Below the pieces are notes generated by a model. The model searched no databases. It was given only the letters and a program-made list of their open reading frames with translations, and was not told the DNA's origin. From Shimia biformata (lineage in GTDB: Bacteria; Pseudomonadota; Alphaproteobacteria; Rhodobacterales; Rhodobacteraceae): DNA of 64,000 bases. The stretch's first letter is position 1; each line of letters opens with the position of its first letter. The translations under genes and the position numbers were made by a program. The stretch lies in NCBI RefSeq assembly GCF_016888515.1, contig NZ_JAFEJK010000003.1, positions 1 through 64,000 on the forward strand. The letters run 5' to 3'. Positions 27,374 through 36,272 of the stretch are shown here, one piece after another.

Positions 27374-28435
27374 TCAGCGCAGCCGATTTTCGGACGTTGC
27401 GTCAAAGAACATGGCGTCTGCCGGGTCGAAAGTGACCTTTACACTTGCACCTTCCGGGATCATCTCGTCACCCTTGGTTTCGACCACGATACGTTCGCCG
27501 GTGGTGGTCTGAAGATAGTCATAGGCCACCCCTCCCAGCCGTTCGCGAATGTCGACTGTCACGGGGCCCTCGGCCTCTTGCACCGCAAGGTGCTGTGGGC
27601 GCAGGCCGACGATTACTTCGGCGCCCTCGCCGGGAAGCGCGACAGAGGTGGGGATTGCGACATTGTCCAGTGCGGGCACAACAACTTGCCCGCCCGAAAC
27701 CTTGCCGGCCATGAAGTTCATGCTGGGCGAGCCGATGAAGCCGGCGACAAAGCGGTTGTCCGGGTTCTGATACAGTTCCATCGGGCTGCCGACCTGCTCG
27801 ATATGTCCGGCACGCAGCACGACTATCTTGTCCGCCAGGGTCATCGCCTCGACCTGGTCATGGGTGACATAGATCATCGTCGCGCCGATCTCTTTGTGCA
27901 GGCGCGCGATTTCCACCCGCATGTCGACGCGCAGTTCGGCGTCAAGGTTCGACAGCGGTTCGTCGAACAGAAACACCTCCGGACCGCGCACGATGGCCCG
28001 GCCAATGGCAACGCGCTGGCGTTGACCGCCCGACAATGCCTTGGGTTTGCGCGCAAGGTACTCGTCCAGCTTCAGGATTCGGCTGGCCTCGCCGACCTTG
28101 GACTTGATGGTGGCCTTGTCGACACCATTCATTTTCAGGCCGAAGCCCATGTTTTCTTCCACAGTCATGTGCGGGTAAAGCGCATAGGTCTGGAATACCA
28201 TCGCCACGCCGCGATCAGCCGGGTCCGCACGAGTCACATCACGGCCCCCTATGGAAATCTGGCCGTCGGTGGTTTCCTCGAGGCCGGCAATCATGCGCAA
28301 CAACGTGGACTTGCCGCAACCTGACGGACCGACGAAAACGCAGAACTCGCCATCTTCGATCTGCAAGTCTACGCCGTGGATCACCTGTACGTCGCCGTAG
28401 CGTTTCACGGCACTTTGAAGTGCGACACCTGACAT
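27374..28435 (-). CDS. Sugar ABC transporter ATP-binding protein (UgpC/MsmK type)
   Basis: A 353-residue CUT1 ATPase: Walker A GPSGCGKST, Q-loop FQTYALYPH, signature LSGGQRQRV, Walker B VFLFDEPLSNLD, switch His in YVTHDQ, then the C-terminal regulatory TOBE domain. The operon at 29390-32485 on the other strand has a binding protein and two permeases but no ATPase, so this gene very probably energises it. It is co-directional with iclR (30 bases downstream of its stop), glpD and glpK, which physically links galactoside uptake with glycerol catabolism. Confidence 0.9.
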   Translation of the reverse strand: MSGVALQSAVKRYGDVQVIHGVDLQIEDGEFCVFVGPSGCGKSTLLRMIAGLEETTDGQISIGGRDVTRADPADRGVAMVFQTYALYPHMTVEENMGFGLKMNGVDKATIKSKVGEASRILKLDEYLARKPKALSGGQRQRVAIGRAIVRGPEVFLFDEPLSNLDAELRVDMRVEIARLHKEIGATMIYVTHDQVEAMTLADKIVVLRAGHIEQVGSPMELYQNPDNRFVAGFIGSPSMNFMAGKVSGGQVVVPALDNVAIPTSVALPGEGAEVIVGLRPQHLAVQEAEGPVTVDIRERLGGVAYDYLQTTTGERIVVETKGDEMIPEGASVKVTFDPADAMFFDATSENRLR

Positions 28436-28465
28436 GGTTTACTCTCTCCCTAGAAGTCTAACTGG

Positions 28466-29251
28466 CTATTGCGCCAGCGGATATGGCCAGACGGTTGCCT
28501 CCGACCCGATTTGTCCGGCAGTCCGAAGCAGCGCGGGACGGAATTTTTCAAGCTCTTCGGGTGACCGGCGGAATGTCGATGTCACAACCGAAATCGCACC
28601 TATCACGCGGTTTGAACTGCCAAAGATCGGGGCGGCGATGCTCATGATCCCCTGCTCATGTTCTTCGCGGTCATAGCCCACGCCTTCGACCCGGATCTGT
28701 TCCAACTCCGGCAGCAGTGTTTCGGGACCTTTGTGCGTGGCCGGTGTGAATGGCTCGTATTTCTGCTGTTCCAGTGCATTCGCGCGGCGCTCGTCGTCCA
28801 TGAAGGCCAACATGACCTTTCCGACGCCGGTGCAATGGGCCGGTGACCGGCGGCCGGGCTGTGCCATAGTCTGGAAACCCTGTGACGGGGTCGTCTTTTC
28901 GACAAAGACTACGCGGCCGTTTTCCATCTGCGCCAGATGGACCGTTTCGCCGACGTCATTCGCCAGGGTTTCGATGAAGGGCAATGCCAGCGGTGCCAGC
29001 GACGACTGGTTCCACGCGTGCCGCGCGATCCGCACCAGACGCATTCCGGGAACATAGACCTGCCGCTCTTCGTCATAAGCCAGCATGCCCTGGCTTGTCA
29101 GGGTCTGCAGGATTCGGTGCAGGGTCGCCTTGGGGTAGGGGCTGGCTTCAAGTACTTCGGAAAAGCGCACGGCACGTCCGAACGCGACAACGATATCCAG
29201 GATATCAAGCGCCTTTCCGACTGTTCCATCGCTTCCGACCTGCTTGTTCAT
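28466..29251 (-). CDS. IclR-family transcriptional regulator
   Basis: A 261-residue IclR protein: N-terminal winged helix (VGKALDILDIVVAFG, then YPKATLHRILQTL) and a C-terminal effector domain with the typical PGRRSPAHCTGVGKVMLA segment near residue 133, the YDREEHEQGIMSIAAPIF stretch and a final VTSTFRR. I start at ATG 29251 (MNKQVG); a longer frame upstream crosses the promoter region. Divergent from the binding-protein operon and first in the ATPase-glpD-glpK operon, it is well placed to control both. The palindrome at 29346-29362 is its likely site. Confidence 0.9.
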   Translation of the reverse strand: MNKQVGSDGTVGKALDILDIVVAFGRAVRFSEVLEASPYPKATLHRILQTLTSQGMLAYDEERQVYVPGMRLVRIARHAWNQSSLAPLALPFIETLANDVGETVHLAQMENGRVVFVEKTTPSQGFQTMAQPGRRSPAHCTGVGKVMLAFMDDERRANALEQQKYEPFTPATHKGPETLLPELEQIRVEGVGYDREEHEQGIMSIAAPIFGSSNRVIGAISVVTSTFRRSPEELEKFRPALLRTAGQIGSEATVWPYPLAQ

Positions 29252-29297
29252 GCCCAATTTCCGTCGATTGTTGACCGGCTGCCGCTGAAAGCAACTA

Positions 29298-29362
29298 TTG
29301 ACTTGATAGCAATTTGAGACTATCAGGTCAACATGCAAAACAATTGTTCCATTATTTGGAAC
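29298..29362. promoter_or_regulatory. Promoter and dyad operators of the galactoside operon
   Basis: On the plus strand TTGACT (29298-29303) and TATCAG (29321-29326) are 17 bases apart, a plausible sigma-70 promoter. A perfect palindrome GTTCCA-TTATT-TGGAAC lies at 29346-29362, just downstream of the expected transcription start and 27 bases before the ATG at 29390. A second dyad, TGATAG-N10-CTATCA (29304-29325), fills the space between -35 and -10. GTTCCA-like dyads are usual for IclR regulators, so repression by the adjacent IclR protein is inferred. Confidence 0.6.
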
Positions 29363-29389
29363 TTTGCACTGGAGGAGAAAGGGAGATTC

Positions 29390-30628
29390 ATGTTCCAGAA
29401 AGTAAAGGTTCTGACGGCGGCTCTGGCTGCGTCCACGATATTCACTTCGGCGGCCATCGCCGGAGAGCTGGTCATCAATACCGACACATCGGATCCCGCG
29501 CCCAAGGCCGCGTTCGAGGCGTTGATTGAAGGTTTCAAGGCGGAAAACCCCGACATTGAGGTGACCTGGAACCTGTTTGACCACGAGGGTTACAAGACGT
29601 CGATCCGCAACTTCCTGACCGCCGACGCGCCGGACCTGGCGAACTGGTACGCGGGCAATCGGATGCTACCTTATGTGAATGCGGGGCTGTTTGAGCCGGT
29701 CGATGATGTCTGGGAAGAGCATGGGCTGAAAGAATCGCTTGGCTCGTCGCTTGGCTCGATGACTATCGATGGCAAAATCTGGGGCGTGCCGTACACCTAT
29801 TACCAGTGGGGCGTTTATTACCGCAAAGACCTGTTCGAGCAGCATGGCATCGCCGTGCCCACCAATTGGGAAGAGTTCAAGGCGGCCGGTGCCAAGTTGA
29901 ACGAGGCGGGGATCACCCCGATCACCATCGGGACAAAGTATCTGTGGACCGCTGGCGGTGTGTTCGACTACCTGAACCTGCGTACCAACGGGTATGATTT
30001 CCACATGGCGCTGGGCAAGGGCGAGGTGGCCTGGACCGACGACCGCGTCAAAGCCACCATGAATAACTGGAAAGAGTTGCTGGACGCCGGGTTCTTCATC
30101 GAAAACCACGCCGCCTATTCCTGGCAAGAGGCGCTGGCCCCGATGGTGCAGGGTGACGCGGCAATGTATGTCATGGGGAACTTCGCTGTTGCGCCGCTGC
30201 GTGAGGCCGGTCTGACCGACGATCAGCTGGGATTCTTCCAGTTCCCGGTCATCAATCCTGAGGTGCCCCTGGCAGAAGAGGCGCCGACCGATACGATCCA
30301 CATCCCGGCCAACGCGAAGAACAAGGAAGACGCCAAGAAGTTCCTGGCCTACCTCGCGCGCGCCGACGTGCAGTCGCAGATCAACGAAACTCTTGGCCAG
30401 CTGCCGATCAACAAGGGCTCGACTGTCGGTGACGACAAGTTCCTTCAGGCTGGCTACGAGATGCTGTCCAACACCGACGGCGGGATCGCCCAGTTCTTTG
30501 ATCGGGACTATCCGGCGGAAATGGCCAAGGCTGGTATGGAGGGCTTCCAGGAGTTCATGGTCAAACCTGAACGCATGGACGCCATCCTTGAGCGGCTCGA
30601 AAAGGTCCGCCAGCGGGTCTACAAGTAA
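29390..30628 (+). CDS. Sugar ABC transporter substrate-binding protein
   Basis: A 412-residue family-1 extracellular solute-binding protein (UgpB/MsmE-like) with a Sec signal peptide: MFQKVKVL, a hydrophobic core, cleavage near AIA-GE (about residue 25). The mature part has the usual WNLFDHEGYKT lobe and YTYYQWGVYYRKDLFE hinge region. GGAGGAGAAAGGGAG lies before the ATG. As first gene of the operon with GH36, GH42 and galactonate-type enzymes, the ligand is probably a small galactoside; the neighbouring glycerol genes make a galactosyl-glycerol attractive. Confidence 0.9.
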   Translation: MFQKVKVLTAALAASTIFTSAAIAGELVINTDTSDPAPKAAFEALIEGFKAENPDIEVTWNLFDHEGYKTSIRNFLTADAPDLANWYAGNRMLPYVNAGLFEPVDDVWEEHGLKESLGSSLGSMTIDGKIWGVPYTYYQWGVYYRKDLFEQHGIAVPTNWEEFKAAGAKLNEAGITPITIGTKYLWTAGGVFDYLNLRTNGYDFHMALGKGEVAWTDDRVKATMNNWKELLDAGFFIENHAAYSWQEALAPMVQGDAAMYVMGNFAVAPLREAGLTDDQLGFFQFPVINPEVPLAEEAPTDTIHIPANAKNKEDAKKFLAYLARADVQSQINETLGQLPINKGSTVGDDKFLQAGYEMLSNTDGGIAQFFDRDYPAEMAKAGMEGFQEFMVKPERMDAILERLEKVRQRVYK

Positions 30629-30708
30629 CATTCCGCATGAAATGACCCTGTCCGGCGTCGCCGGGCGGGGTTCGCGCGACCGATTTTCGCGCCCGAGGAG
30701 GAGACATC

Positions 30709-31635
30709 ATGACAAGCCCGACCGTTCCGAATGCCGACGCGCCAACCTCGCGCGGGTGGTGGAAGGAAAATCAGCAGCGCCTCGCGCCGTGGCTGTTCCT
30801 GGCCCCCGGCATTTTCATGTTCCTGGTCTACGTGATCATCCCGATTTTTCAGTCGATCAATATCTCGTTTTATGACTGGGACGGTCTGGGGGAAGCCACC
30901 TGGGTCGGTACCGGAAACTATGTTGAGTTGATGGATGATGACGCGTTCTATACTTCGCTTAAGAACAACGTCATCTGGCTTGTGCTGTACATGCTGGCGA
31001 TCCCGATGGGGCTGTTCGTGGCCCTGTTCCTGAACCAGACGGTTCGGGGAATTCGCATATACAAGTCGCTGTTCTTCTTTCCTTTTGTGATTTCGCAGGT
31101 CGTAGTGGGGCTGGTGTTCGCCTGGTTCTATGACCCCAGCTACGGCTTGCTGAACATTGCGCTGGGCTGGTTCGGGATCGACCCGATCGCGGTCCTGGCG
31201 GACGAGCGCTATGTGACCTATGGCATTATTGCTGCCGGCCTCTGGCCGCAGACGGCCTATTGCATGATCCTCTATCTCACCGGCCTTAATGCCGTAGATC
31301 CAGAGCAGATCGAGGCGGCGCGGTTGGACAACGCCAAGGGCGTCAAGATGCTGTGGTATGTGATCCTGCCACAGCTGCGGCCCGCGACGTTCATTGCCAT
31401 CGTGGTGACAGTGATCGGCGCGCTGCGCAGCTTTGACCTGATCTCCATCATGACCGACGGCGGCCCTTGGGGATCGTCCCGCGTGCTGGCTTTCTACATG
31501 TATGAACAGGCGTTTTCCGAATACGGCTTCCGCATGGGGTATGGCGCGGCCATCGCCGTGGTGCTGTTCCTGATCATGATGGTCTACATCGTGGGTTTCC
31601 TCTGGAAAATGTACCGCGACGAGAAAGGACGCTGA
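30709..31635 (+). CDS. Sugar ABC transporter permease (MalF/UgpA type)
   Basis: A 308-residue CUT1 permease with a soluble N-terminal tail of about 25 residues and six predicted spans. The ATPase-contact loop EAARLDNAKGVKMLWYVILP lies near residue 200, with TDGGPWGSSRV further on. GAGGAGGAGACATC precedes the ATG. It is followed one base later by the MalG-type partner. Confidence 0.88.
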   Translation: MTSPTVPNADAPTSRGWWKENQQRLAPWLFLAPGIFMFLVYVIIPIFQSINISFYDWDGLGEATWVGTGNYVELMDDDAFYTSLKNNVIWLVLYMLAIPMGLFVALFLNQTVRGIRIYKSLFFFPFVISQVVVGLVFAWFYDPSYGLLNIALGWFGIDPIAVLADERYVTYGIIAAGLWPQTAYCMILYLTGLNAVDPEQIEAARLDNAKGVKMLWYVILPQLRPATFIAIVVTVIGALRSFDLISIMTDGGPWGSSRVLAFYMYEQAFSEYGFRMGYGAAIAVVLFLIMMVYIVGFLWKMYRDEKGR

Positions 31636-31636
31636 G

Positions 31637-32485
31637 ATGTTTCCCACTCCGATCGAGAAGAAATCCGCTGCGGTGCAAGCCGTCTACAAGGTCGCTCTGC
31701 CGATTGCCCTGGTTGTCTGGCTGTTGCCGCTGATTGCGGTGGCTCTGACTTCGGTCCGGTCCGCTGGTGACATAACCGCCGGTAACTACTGGGGCTGGCC
31801 CACCGAGTTCCATCTGCTCGAAAACTACACTGCGATTTTCAAGCAGACGCCAATTGGTCAGTACATCCTCAACTCGTTCAAGGTGACCATTCCCACGGTG
31901 ATCGGTGCCGTTGCCATCAGCTGCATGACCGGCTTCGCGCTGGCTGTCTACAAGTTCAAGGGCAACCTGCTGATCTTCTTCATGTTCATCGCGGGCAACT
32001 TCGTGCCGTTTCAGATCCTGATGGTGCCGGTGCGCGACCTGACCCTTGATCTGGGCATGTATAACACATGGTACGGGCTGGCGCTGTTCCACATTGCGTT
32101 CCAGGCGGGCTTCTGCACCCTGTTCATGCGCAACTTCATCAAGGCGCTGCCGTTCGAACTGATCGAGGCCGCCCGGGTCGAGGGTATTTCGGAAATTCGC
32201 ATCTTCTGGTACGTGGTGCTGCCCCTGATGAAACCGGCAATTGCGGCGCTCAGCGTTCTGATCTTCACCTTCATCTGGAACGATTATTTCTGGGCTACGG
32301 TGCTGACGCAGGGCGCGGACAACCAACCGATCACGGCGGGTCTATATTCGCTGAACGGCCAATGGGTCGCCGCCTGGCACCTTGTTTCCGCCGGCTCGAT
32401 CGTCGCGGCCCTGCCGCCTGTCCTGATGTTTTTCCTGATGCAGCGGCACTTTATCGCCGGTCTGACACTTGGAGCCGTGAAATGA
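31637..32485 (+). CDS. Sugar ABC transporter permease (MalG/UgpE type)
   Basis: A 282-residue CUT1 permease. It shows the N-terminal span, the periplasmic loop YWGWPTEFHLLENY, six spans in total and the EAA-loop EAARVEGISEIRIFWYVVLP near residue 180; the C-terminus GLTLGAVK is typical of MalG. The stop overlaps the GH36 start (ATGA), so uptake and hydrolysis are translationally linked. Confidence 0.88.
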   Translation: MFPTPIEKKSAAVQAVYKVALPIALVVWLLPLIAVALTSVRSAGDITAGNYWGWPTEFHLLENYTAIFKQTPIGQYILNSFKVTIPTVIGAVAISCMTGFALAVYKFKGNLLIFFMFIAGNFVPFQILMVPVRDLTLDLGMYNTWYGLALFHIAFQAGFCTLFMRNFIKALPFELIEAARVEGISEIRIFWYVVLPLMKPAIAALSVLIFTFIWNDYFWATVLTQGADNQPITAGLYSLNGQWVAAWHLVSAGSIVAALPPVLMFFLMQRHFIAGLTLGAVK

Positions 32486-34566
32486 TCCGATGCTGGCGGC
32501 TGGATGACAGCCGGCAAAGCTTGGTCCTCGCTTCTCAGAAAGACCACCTCGCCGAGGTGGTCTATTGGGGACCGCGCCTGCCTGACGACGAACAGCTGGA
32601 AACGTTGACCCGGGCCCATTCCATCGACGTAACCGGCGGGATGCTGGACACAAACCCGGAACTGTCGATCTGTCCCGAGGCCACCCGCACCTTTCCGGGC
32701 CAGCCCGGATTGGTGATCCGCGACGGGGCAGGGCGGCCCTATCTGCCCAAGTTCTGCTTTGTCGAGGATCAGGCGGAAAAGGATCGGCTAATTCTGACAT
32801 TTCGCGACCAGGGCGGTGTCCTGACCTACCGTGCGTATTTTTCAATCGACCCGGACACACACGTGATCGAAGCGCGGGCCGAGATTGAAAGCACGCAGCC
32901 GATGTATCTTCACTGGCTTGCCGCGCCTGTCTTTCCCGCGCCTCAGCTCAGTGATGAAATGATCGATTTCGCGGGGCGGTGGTGTGGTGAGTTCCAGATG
33001 AACAGGACCGCATGGTCCGCCGGCATCCGCTATCGCGAGAACCGAACCGGCCGCACAGGTCACGAACATTTTCCGGGCCTGATCGTTCCCTGCCGTGGCG
33101 CGACCAATGCCTCTGGCCAGGCCTATGGCTTCCACTACGGTTGGTCGGGCGGGCACCGCATGGTGGCAGAGGAATTGCCAGACGGCCGTCGGCAAGTGCA
33201 GTTCGGTCACGCCACGCGGATCGAAACCGAACCGGCGACGCGCTTTGCCACGGCGACGCTTTTTGCGATGTTCTCGGATGACGGGCTGAACGGTTGTTCG
33301 GTTGCCTTCCAGCGCCATCTGCGCGACCGCATCGTGCAATTCCCCGACCCGGCCCGCCCGCGCCCGGTTCACTACAATTGCTGGGAAGCGGTTTACTTCG
33401 ATCACAACCTGCCAGAACTGAAAGAGATCGCCGCCCGCGCCGCAGATCTGGGGGCCGAGCGGTTCGTGCTGGACGATGGCTGGTTCGGTGAACGCGACGA
33501 CGACACACGCGCGCTGTCCGACTGGGAGGTCGACCCGCGCAAGTACCCCGATGGCCTGACGCCGCTGATTGACCACGTGCATGGGCTGGGCATGACCTTT
33601 GGCATCTGGTTCGAGCCCGAGATGATCAACGCGGATTCCAACGTTTTCCGTGCGCATCCTGACTGGGCGCTGGGGGGCGAAGACCAGATCCTTGGGCGAC
33701 AGCAGATGGCGCTCAACATGGCGCTGCCCGAGGTGCGCAATTTCCTGTTCGAACGCGTCGGCAAGGTGTTGGCAGACAACGACATCGACTATGTGAAATG
33801 GGACCATAACCGGGTGCTGCCCATGCCCGATGCGGCTCAGACCCGTGGATCGTATGACCTTATTGACCGGCTGCGCAGCGCGTTCCCGACGGTTGAAATC
33901 GAAAGCTGCGCGTCGGGTGGCGGGCGGATCGACTTCGGAATTCTAGGGCGTACGCACCGGGTCTGGCTGAGTGACAGCAACGATGCGGTCGAGCGATTGA
34001 GGATGCAGCACAACGCCGCGCTGTTCCTGCCGATGGTGGTGACCGGAAGCCACGTCGGACCGCGTACCTGTCACACGTCTGGTCGGATCATCGACATCCG
34101 ATTCCGCGCCTGGGTCGCTGCACAGCGACATATGGGGTTCGAAATGGACCCGCGCGAATTGACCGCGGACGAAGCCCAGGTGCTGCGTCAGGTCACCGCC
34201 TGGTGGAAGGCCAATCGCGATTGGATGGCCGGGGCGGATATCCTTCGGCTGGACAGTGCGGACCCTGCTGTGATCGCCGAACAGCATCTGGCGCAGGGCG
34301 GTGGTCAGTTCGTGGTTTTCGCTGGCAAGTCCCAGACTTCGGCCCAGATCTCGCCACGGCCGCTGCGCCTGACCCGCCTGACAGCGGATCGCAACTATCG
34401 GGTTGAGCTTGTGAACCGCGCCGATGCGCCCGGCCTGTCGCGTGGCGATCAGGCCCTAAAGTCGGGCCCGCTGGTGCTTAGCGGCGCGTACCTGATGAAC
34501 AACGGCCTGACACTTCCTTGGAGTTTCCCCGAAACCATGTGGGTCGTGAAGGGAGAGCTGTTGTGA
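32482..34566 (+). CDS. GH36 alpha-galactosidase
   Basis: A 694-residue cytoplasmic (no signal peptide) glycoside hydrolase family 36 enzyme that releases terminal alpha-galactose. The nucleophile is D441 in VKWDHNR, the acid/base motif is SDSNDA at residues 497-502, and the DDGWFGERDDD and WFEPEMI segments are standard for the family. The ATG overlaps the permease stop by four bases and the C-terminus overlaps the next start (GTGA). Substrates in relatives include melibiose, raffinose and galactosyl-glycerols; context with glpK/glpD favours a galactosyl-glycerol here, which is inference. Confidence 0.92.
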   Translation: MIRCWRLDDSRQSLVLASQKDHLAEVVYWGPRLPDDEQLETLTRAHSIDVTGGMLDTNPELSICPEATRTFPGQPGLVIRDGAGRPYLPKFCFVEDQAEKDRLILTFRDQGGVLTYRAYFSIDPDTHVIEARAEIESTQPMYLHWLAAPVFPAPQLSDEMIDFAGRWCGEFQMNRTAWSAGIRYRENRTGRTGHEHFPGLIVPCRGATNASGQAYGFHYGWSGGHRMVAEELPDGRRQVQFGHATRIETEPATRFATATLFAMFSDDGLNGCSVAFQRHLRDRIVQFPDPARPRPVHYNCWEAVYFDHNLPELKEIAARAADLGAERFVLDDGWFGERDDDTRALSDWEVDPRKYPDGLTPLIDHVHGLGMTFGIWFEPEMINADSNVFRAHPDWALGGEDQILGRQQMALNMALPEVRNFLFERVGKVLADNDIDYVKWDHNRVLPMPDAAQTRGSYDLIDRLRSAFPTVEIESCASGGGRIDFGILGRTHRVWLSDSNDAVERLRMQHNAALFLPMVVTGSHVGPRTCHTSGRIIDIRFRAWVAAQRHMGFEMDPRELTADEAQVLRQVTAWWKANRDWMAGADILRLDSADPAVIAEQHLAQGGGQFVVFAGKSQTSAQISPRPLRLTRLTADRNYRVELVNRADAPGLSRGDQALKSGPLVLSGAYLMNNGLTLPWSFPETMWVVKGELL

Positions 34567-36272
34567 CCAGGGGCCGCCGCAGCCGCAACTGGTACGGCAT
34601 GATCGACAAGGACGGCTTTGTCCGCCGCTCCTGGATGAAGAACCAGGGCTTCCCGGATCACGCGTTTGACGGGCGGCCGATCATTGGCATCTGCAACACT
34701 TGGTCCGAGCTGACCCCTTGCAATAGTGGCCTGCGAGACCTCGCCGAAGGCGTAAAACGCGGGGTGTGGGAGGCCGGAGGATTCCCGGTCGAATTCCCGG
34801 TGATGTCGCTTGGCGAAACCCAGATGAAGCCCACTGCGATGCTGTTCCGCAACCTGCTGGCAATGGATGTCGAAGAGTCGATCCGGGCCTATGGCATGGA
34901 CGGCGTGGTTTTACTGGGCGGTTGTGACAAGACCACGCCGGGGCAGTTGATGGGCGCGGCATCGGTCGACCTGCCGACCATCGTTGTGTCATCGGGGCCG
35001 ATGTTGAACGGCAAGTGGAAGGGCCGCGATCTGGGCTCAGGCACGGATGTGCGCAAATTCGCGATCGCGGTAAAGGCCGGTGAAATGACGCTTGCGGATT
35101 TCATGGCAACCGAAAGCGGCATGAGCCGGTCCAAAGGGGTCTGCATGACCATGGGCACGGCATCAACCATGGCGTCTCTGACCGAGGCGCTGGGTATGGC
35201 GCTGCCGACCAATGCCGCGCTTCCGGCAGTGGATGCCCGCCGCATGGCGCTGGCGCATATGACCGGTCGGCGTATCGTCGAAATGGTCGAAGAGGATTTG
35301 AAGCTGTCCGAGGTGCTGACACGCGAAAGCTTTGAGAACGCGATCATTGCCAATGCCGCAGTGGGTGGATCGACCAACGCGGTTGTGCACCTTCTGGCAC
35401 TGGCGGGGCGGGTCGGCATCGACCTTGAATTGAAGGATTTCGAGATCGGCAGCGATATCCCGCTTCTGGTGAACTGCATGCCGTCGGGCAAGTACCTGAT
35501 GGAGGACTTCTGCTATGCCGGTGGCATGCCGGCGGTTCTGTCGGAAATCGCGCATCTGTTGCGCCCGGCCAAGACCGTTCTGGGCGGCATGATCGGTGCC
35601 TATCACGACGGTGCCGAATGCTATAACCGCGACGTGATACGGCCTTTCGACGATCCGTTGAAACCTGCCGCTGGATTGCGGGTGCTGCGCGGCAACCTTG
35701 CCCCGCGCGGGGCCATCGTCAAACCGTCGGCGGCCACTGATGCGCTTCTGGAACACGAGGGCGAGGCCTTTGTTTTCGAAAGCATCGAAGACCTGAAAGC
35801 CAACATCGACCGCGACGACCTGCCGGTCACCGCTGACAGTATCCTCGTGCTCAAAGGTTGTGGCCCCAAGGGATATCCCGGCATGCCCGAGGTCGGCGAC
35901 ATGCCACTGCCTGCAAAACTGGTCAAACAGGGCGTCCGCGACATGGTTCGGATTTCCGATGCCCGCATGTCGGGCACGGCCTTTGGAACGGTGATCCTGC
36001 ATGTCTCGCCCGAGGCCAATGACGGCGGACCGCTGGCCCTTGTCAGGACCGGCGACCGCATCCGGGTCTCGGCAAGGGATGGTGCGTTGGATGTTCTGAT
36101 CTCTGACGAAGAACTGGCCATGCGCCGTGCAGGGTGGACACCTCCCGCCCCGCATTACACCCGTGGATATGCCAAGATGTATGTCGACCACGTCCTGCAG
36201 GCGGACCAGGGTGCCGACCTGGATTTCCTCGTCGGCAAGGACACCCGCCCCGTAACAAGAGAGAGCCATTGA
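34563..36272 (+). CDS. IlvD/Edd-family sugar-acid dehydratase, probable galactonate dehydratase
   Basis: A 569-residue Fe-S dehydratase of the IlvD/Edd family, sugar-acid branch. Cluster cysteines are C53 (TPCNSG), C121 (GGCDKTTPG) and C194 (KGVCMTMGT); the 68- and 73-residue gaps equal those remembered for Rhizobium L-arabinonate dehydratase, and K123 matches its carbamylated lysine. The catalytic Ser lies in SDARMSGT. GTG 34563 follows GGGAGAG and overlaps the GH36 stop. With DgoK and DgoA immediately downstream the reaction should be galactonate to 2-keto-3-deoxygalactonate, a job more often done by enolase-superfamily DgoD. Arabinonate or fuconate remain alternatives. Confidence 0.85.
   Translation: MTRGRRSRNWYGMIDKDGFVRRSWMKNQGFPDHAFDGRPIIGICNTWSELTPCNSGLRDLAEGVKRGVWEAGGFPVEFPVMSLGETQMKPTAMLFRNLLAMDVEESIRAYGMDGVVLLGGCDKTTPGQLMGAASVDLPTIVVSSGPMLNGKWKGRDLGSGTDVRKFAIAVKAGEMTLADFMATESGMSRSKGVCMTMGTASTMASLTEALGMALPTNAALPAVDARRMALAHMTGRRIVEMVEEDLKLSEVLTRESFENAIIANAAVGGSTNAVVHLLALAGRVGIDLELKDFEIGSDIPLLVNCMPSGKYLMEDFCYAGGMPAVLSEIAHLLRPAKTVLGGMIGAYHDGAECYNRDVIRPFDDPLKPAAGLRVLRGNLAPRGAIVKPSAATDALLEHEGEAFVFESIEDLKANIDRDDLPVTADSILVLKGCGPKGYPGMPEVGDMPLPAKLVKQGVRDMVRISDARMSGTAFGTVILHVSPEANDGGPLALVRTGDRIRVSARDGALDVLISDEELAMRRAGWTPPAPHYTRGYAKMYVDHVLQADQGADLDFLVGKDTRPVTRESH

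Noticed and set aside
27266-28324. Long plus-strand open frame opposite the UgpC-type ATPase gene
   Set aside because: His- and Asp-rich translation typical of an antisense shadow; the minus-strand ATPase has every expected motif.
32068-32481. Long in-frame extension upstream of the GH36 gene, giving an 832-residue frame
   Set aside because: It lies wholly inside the permease gene; the ATG overlapping the permease stop gives the normal family start.
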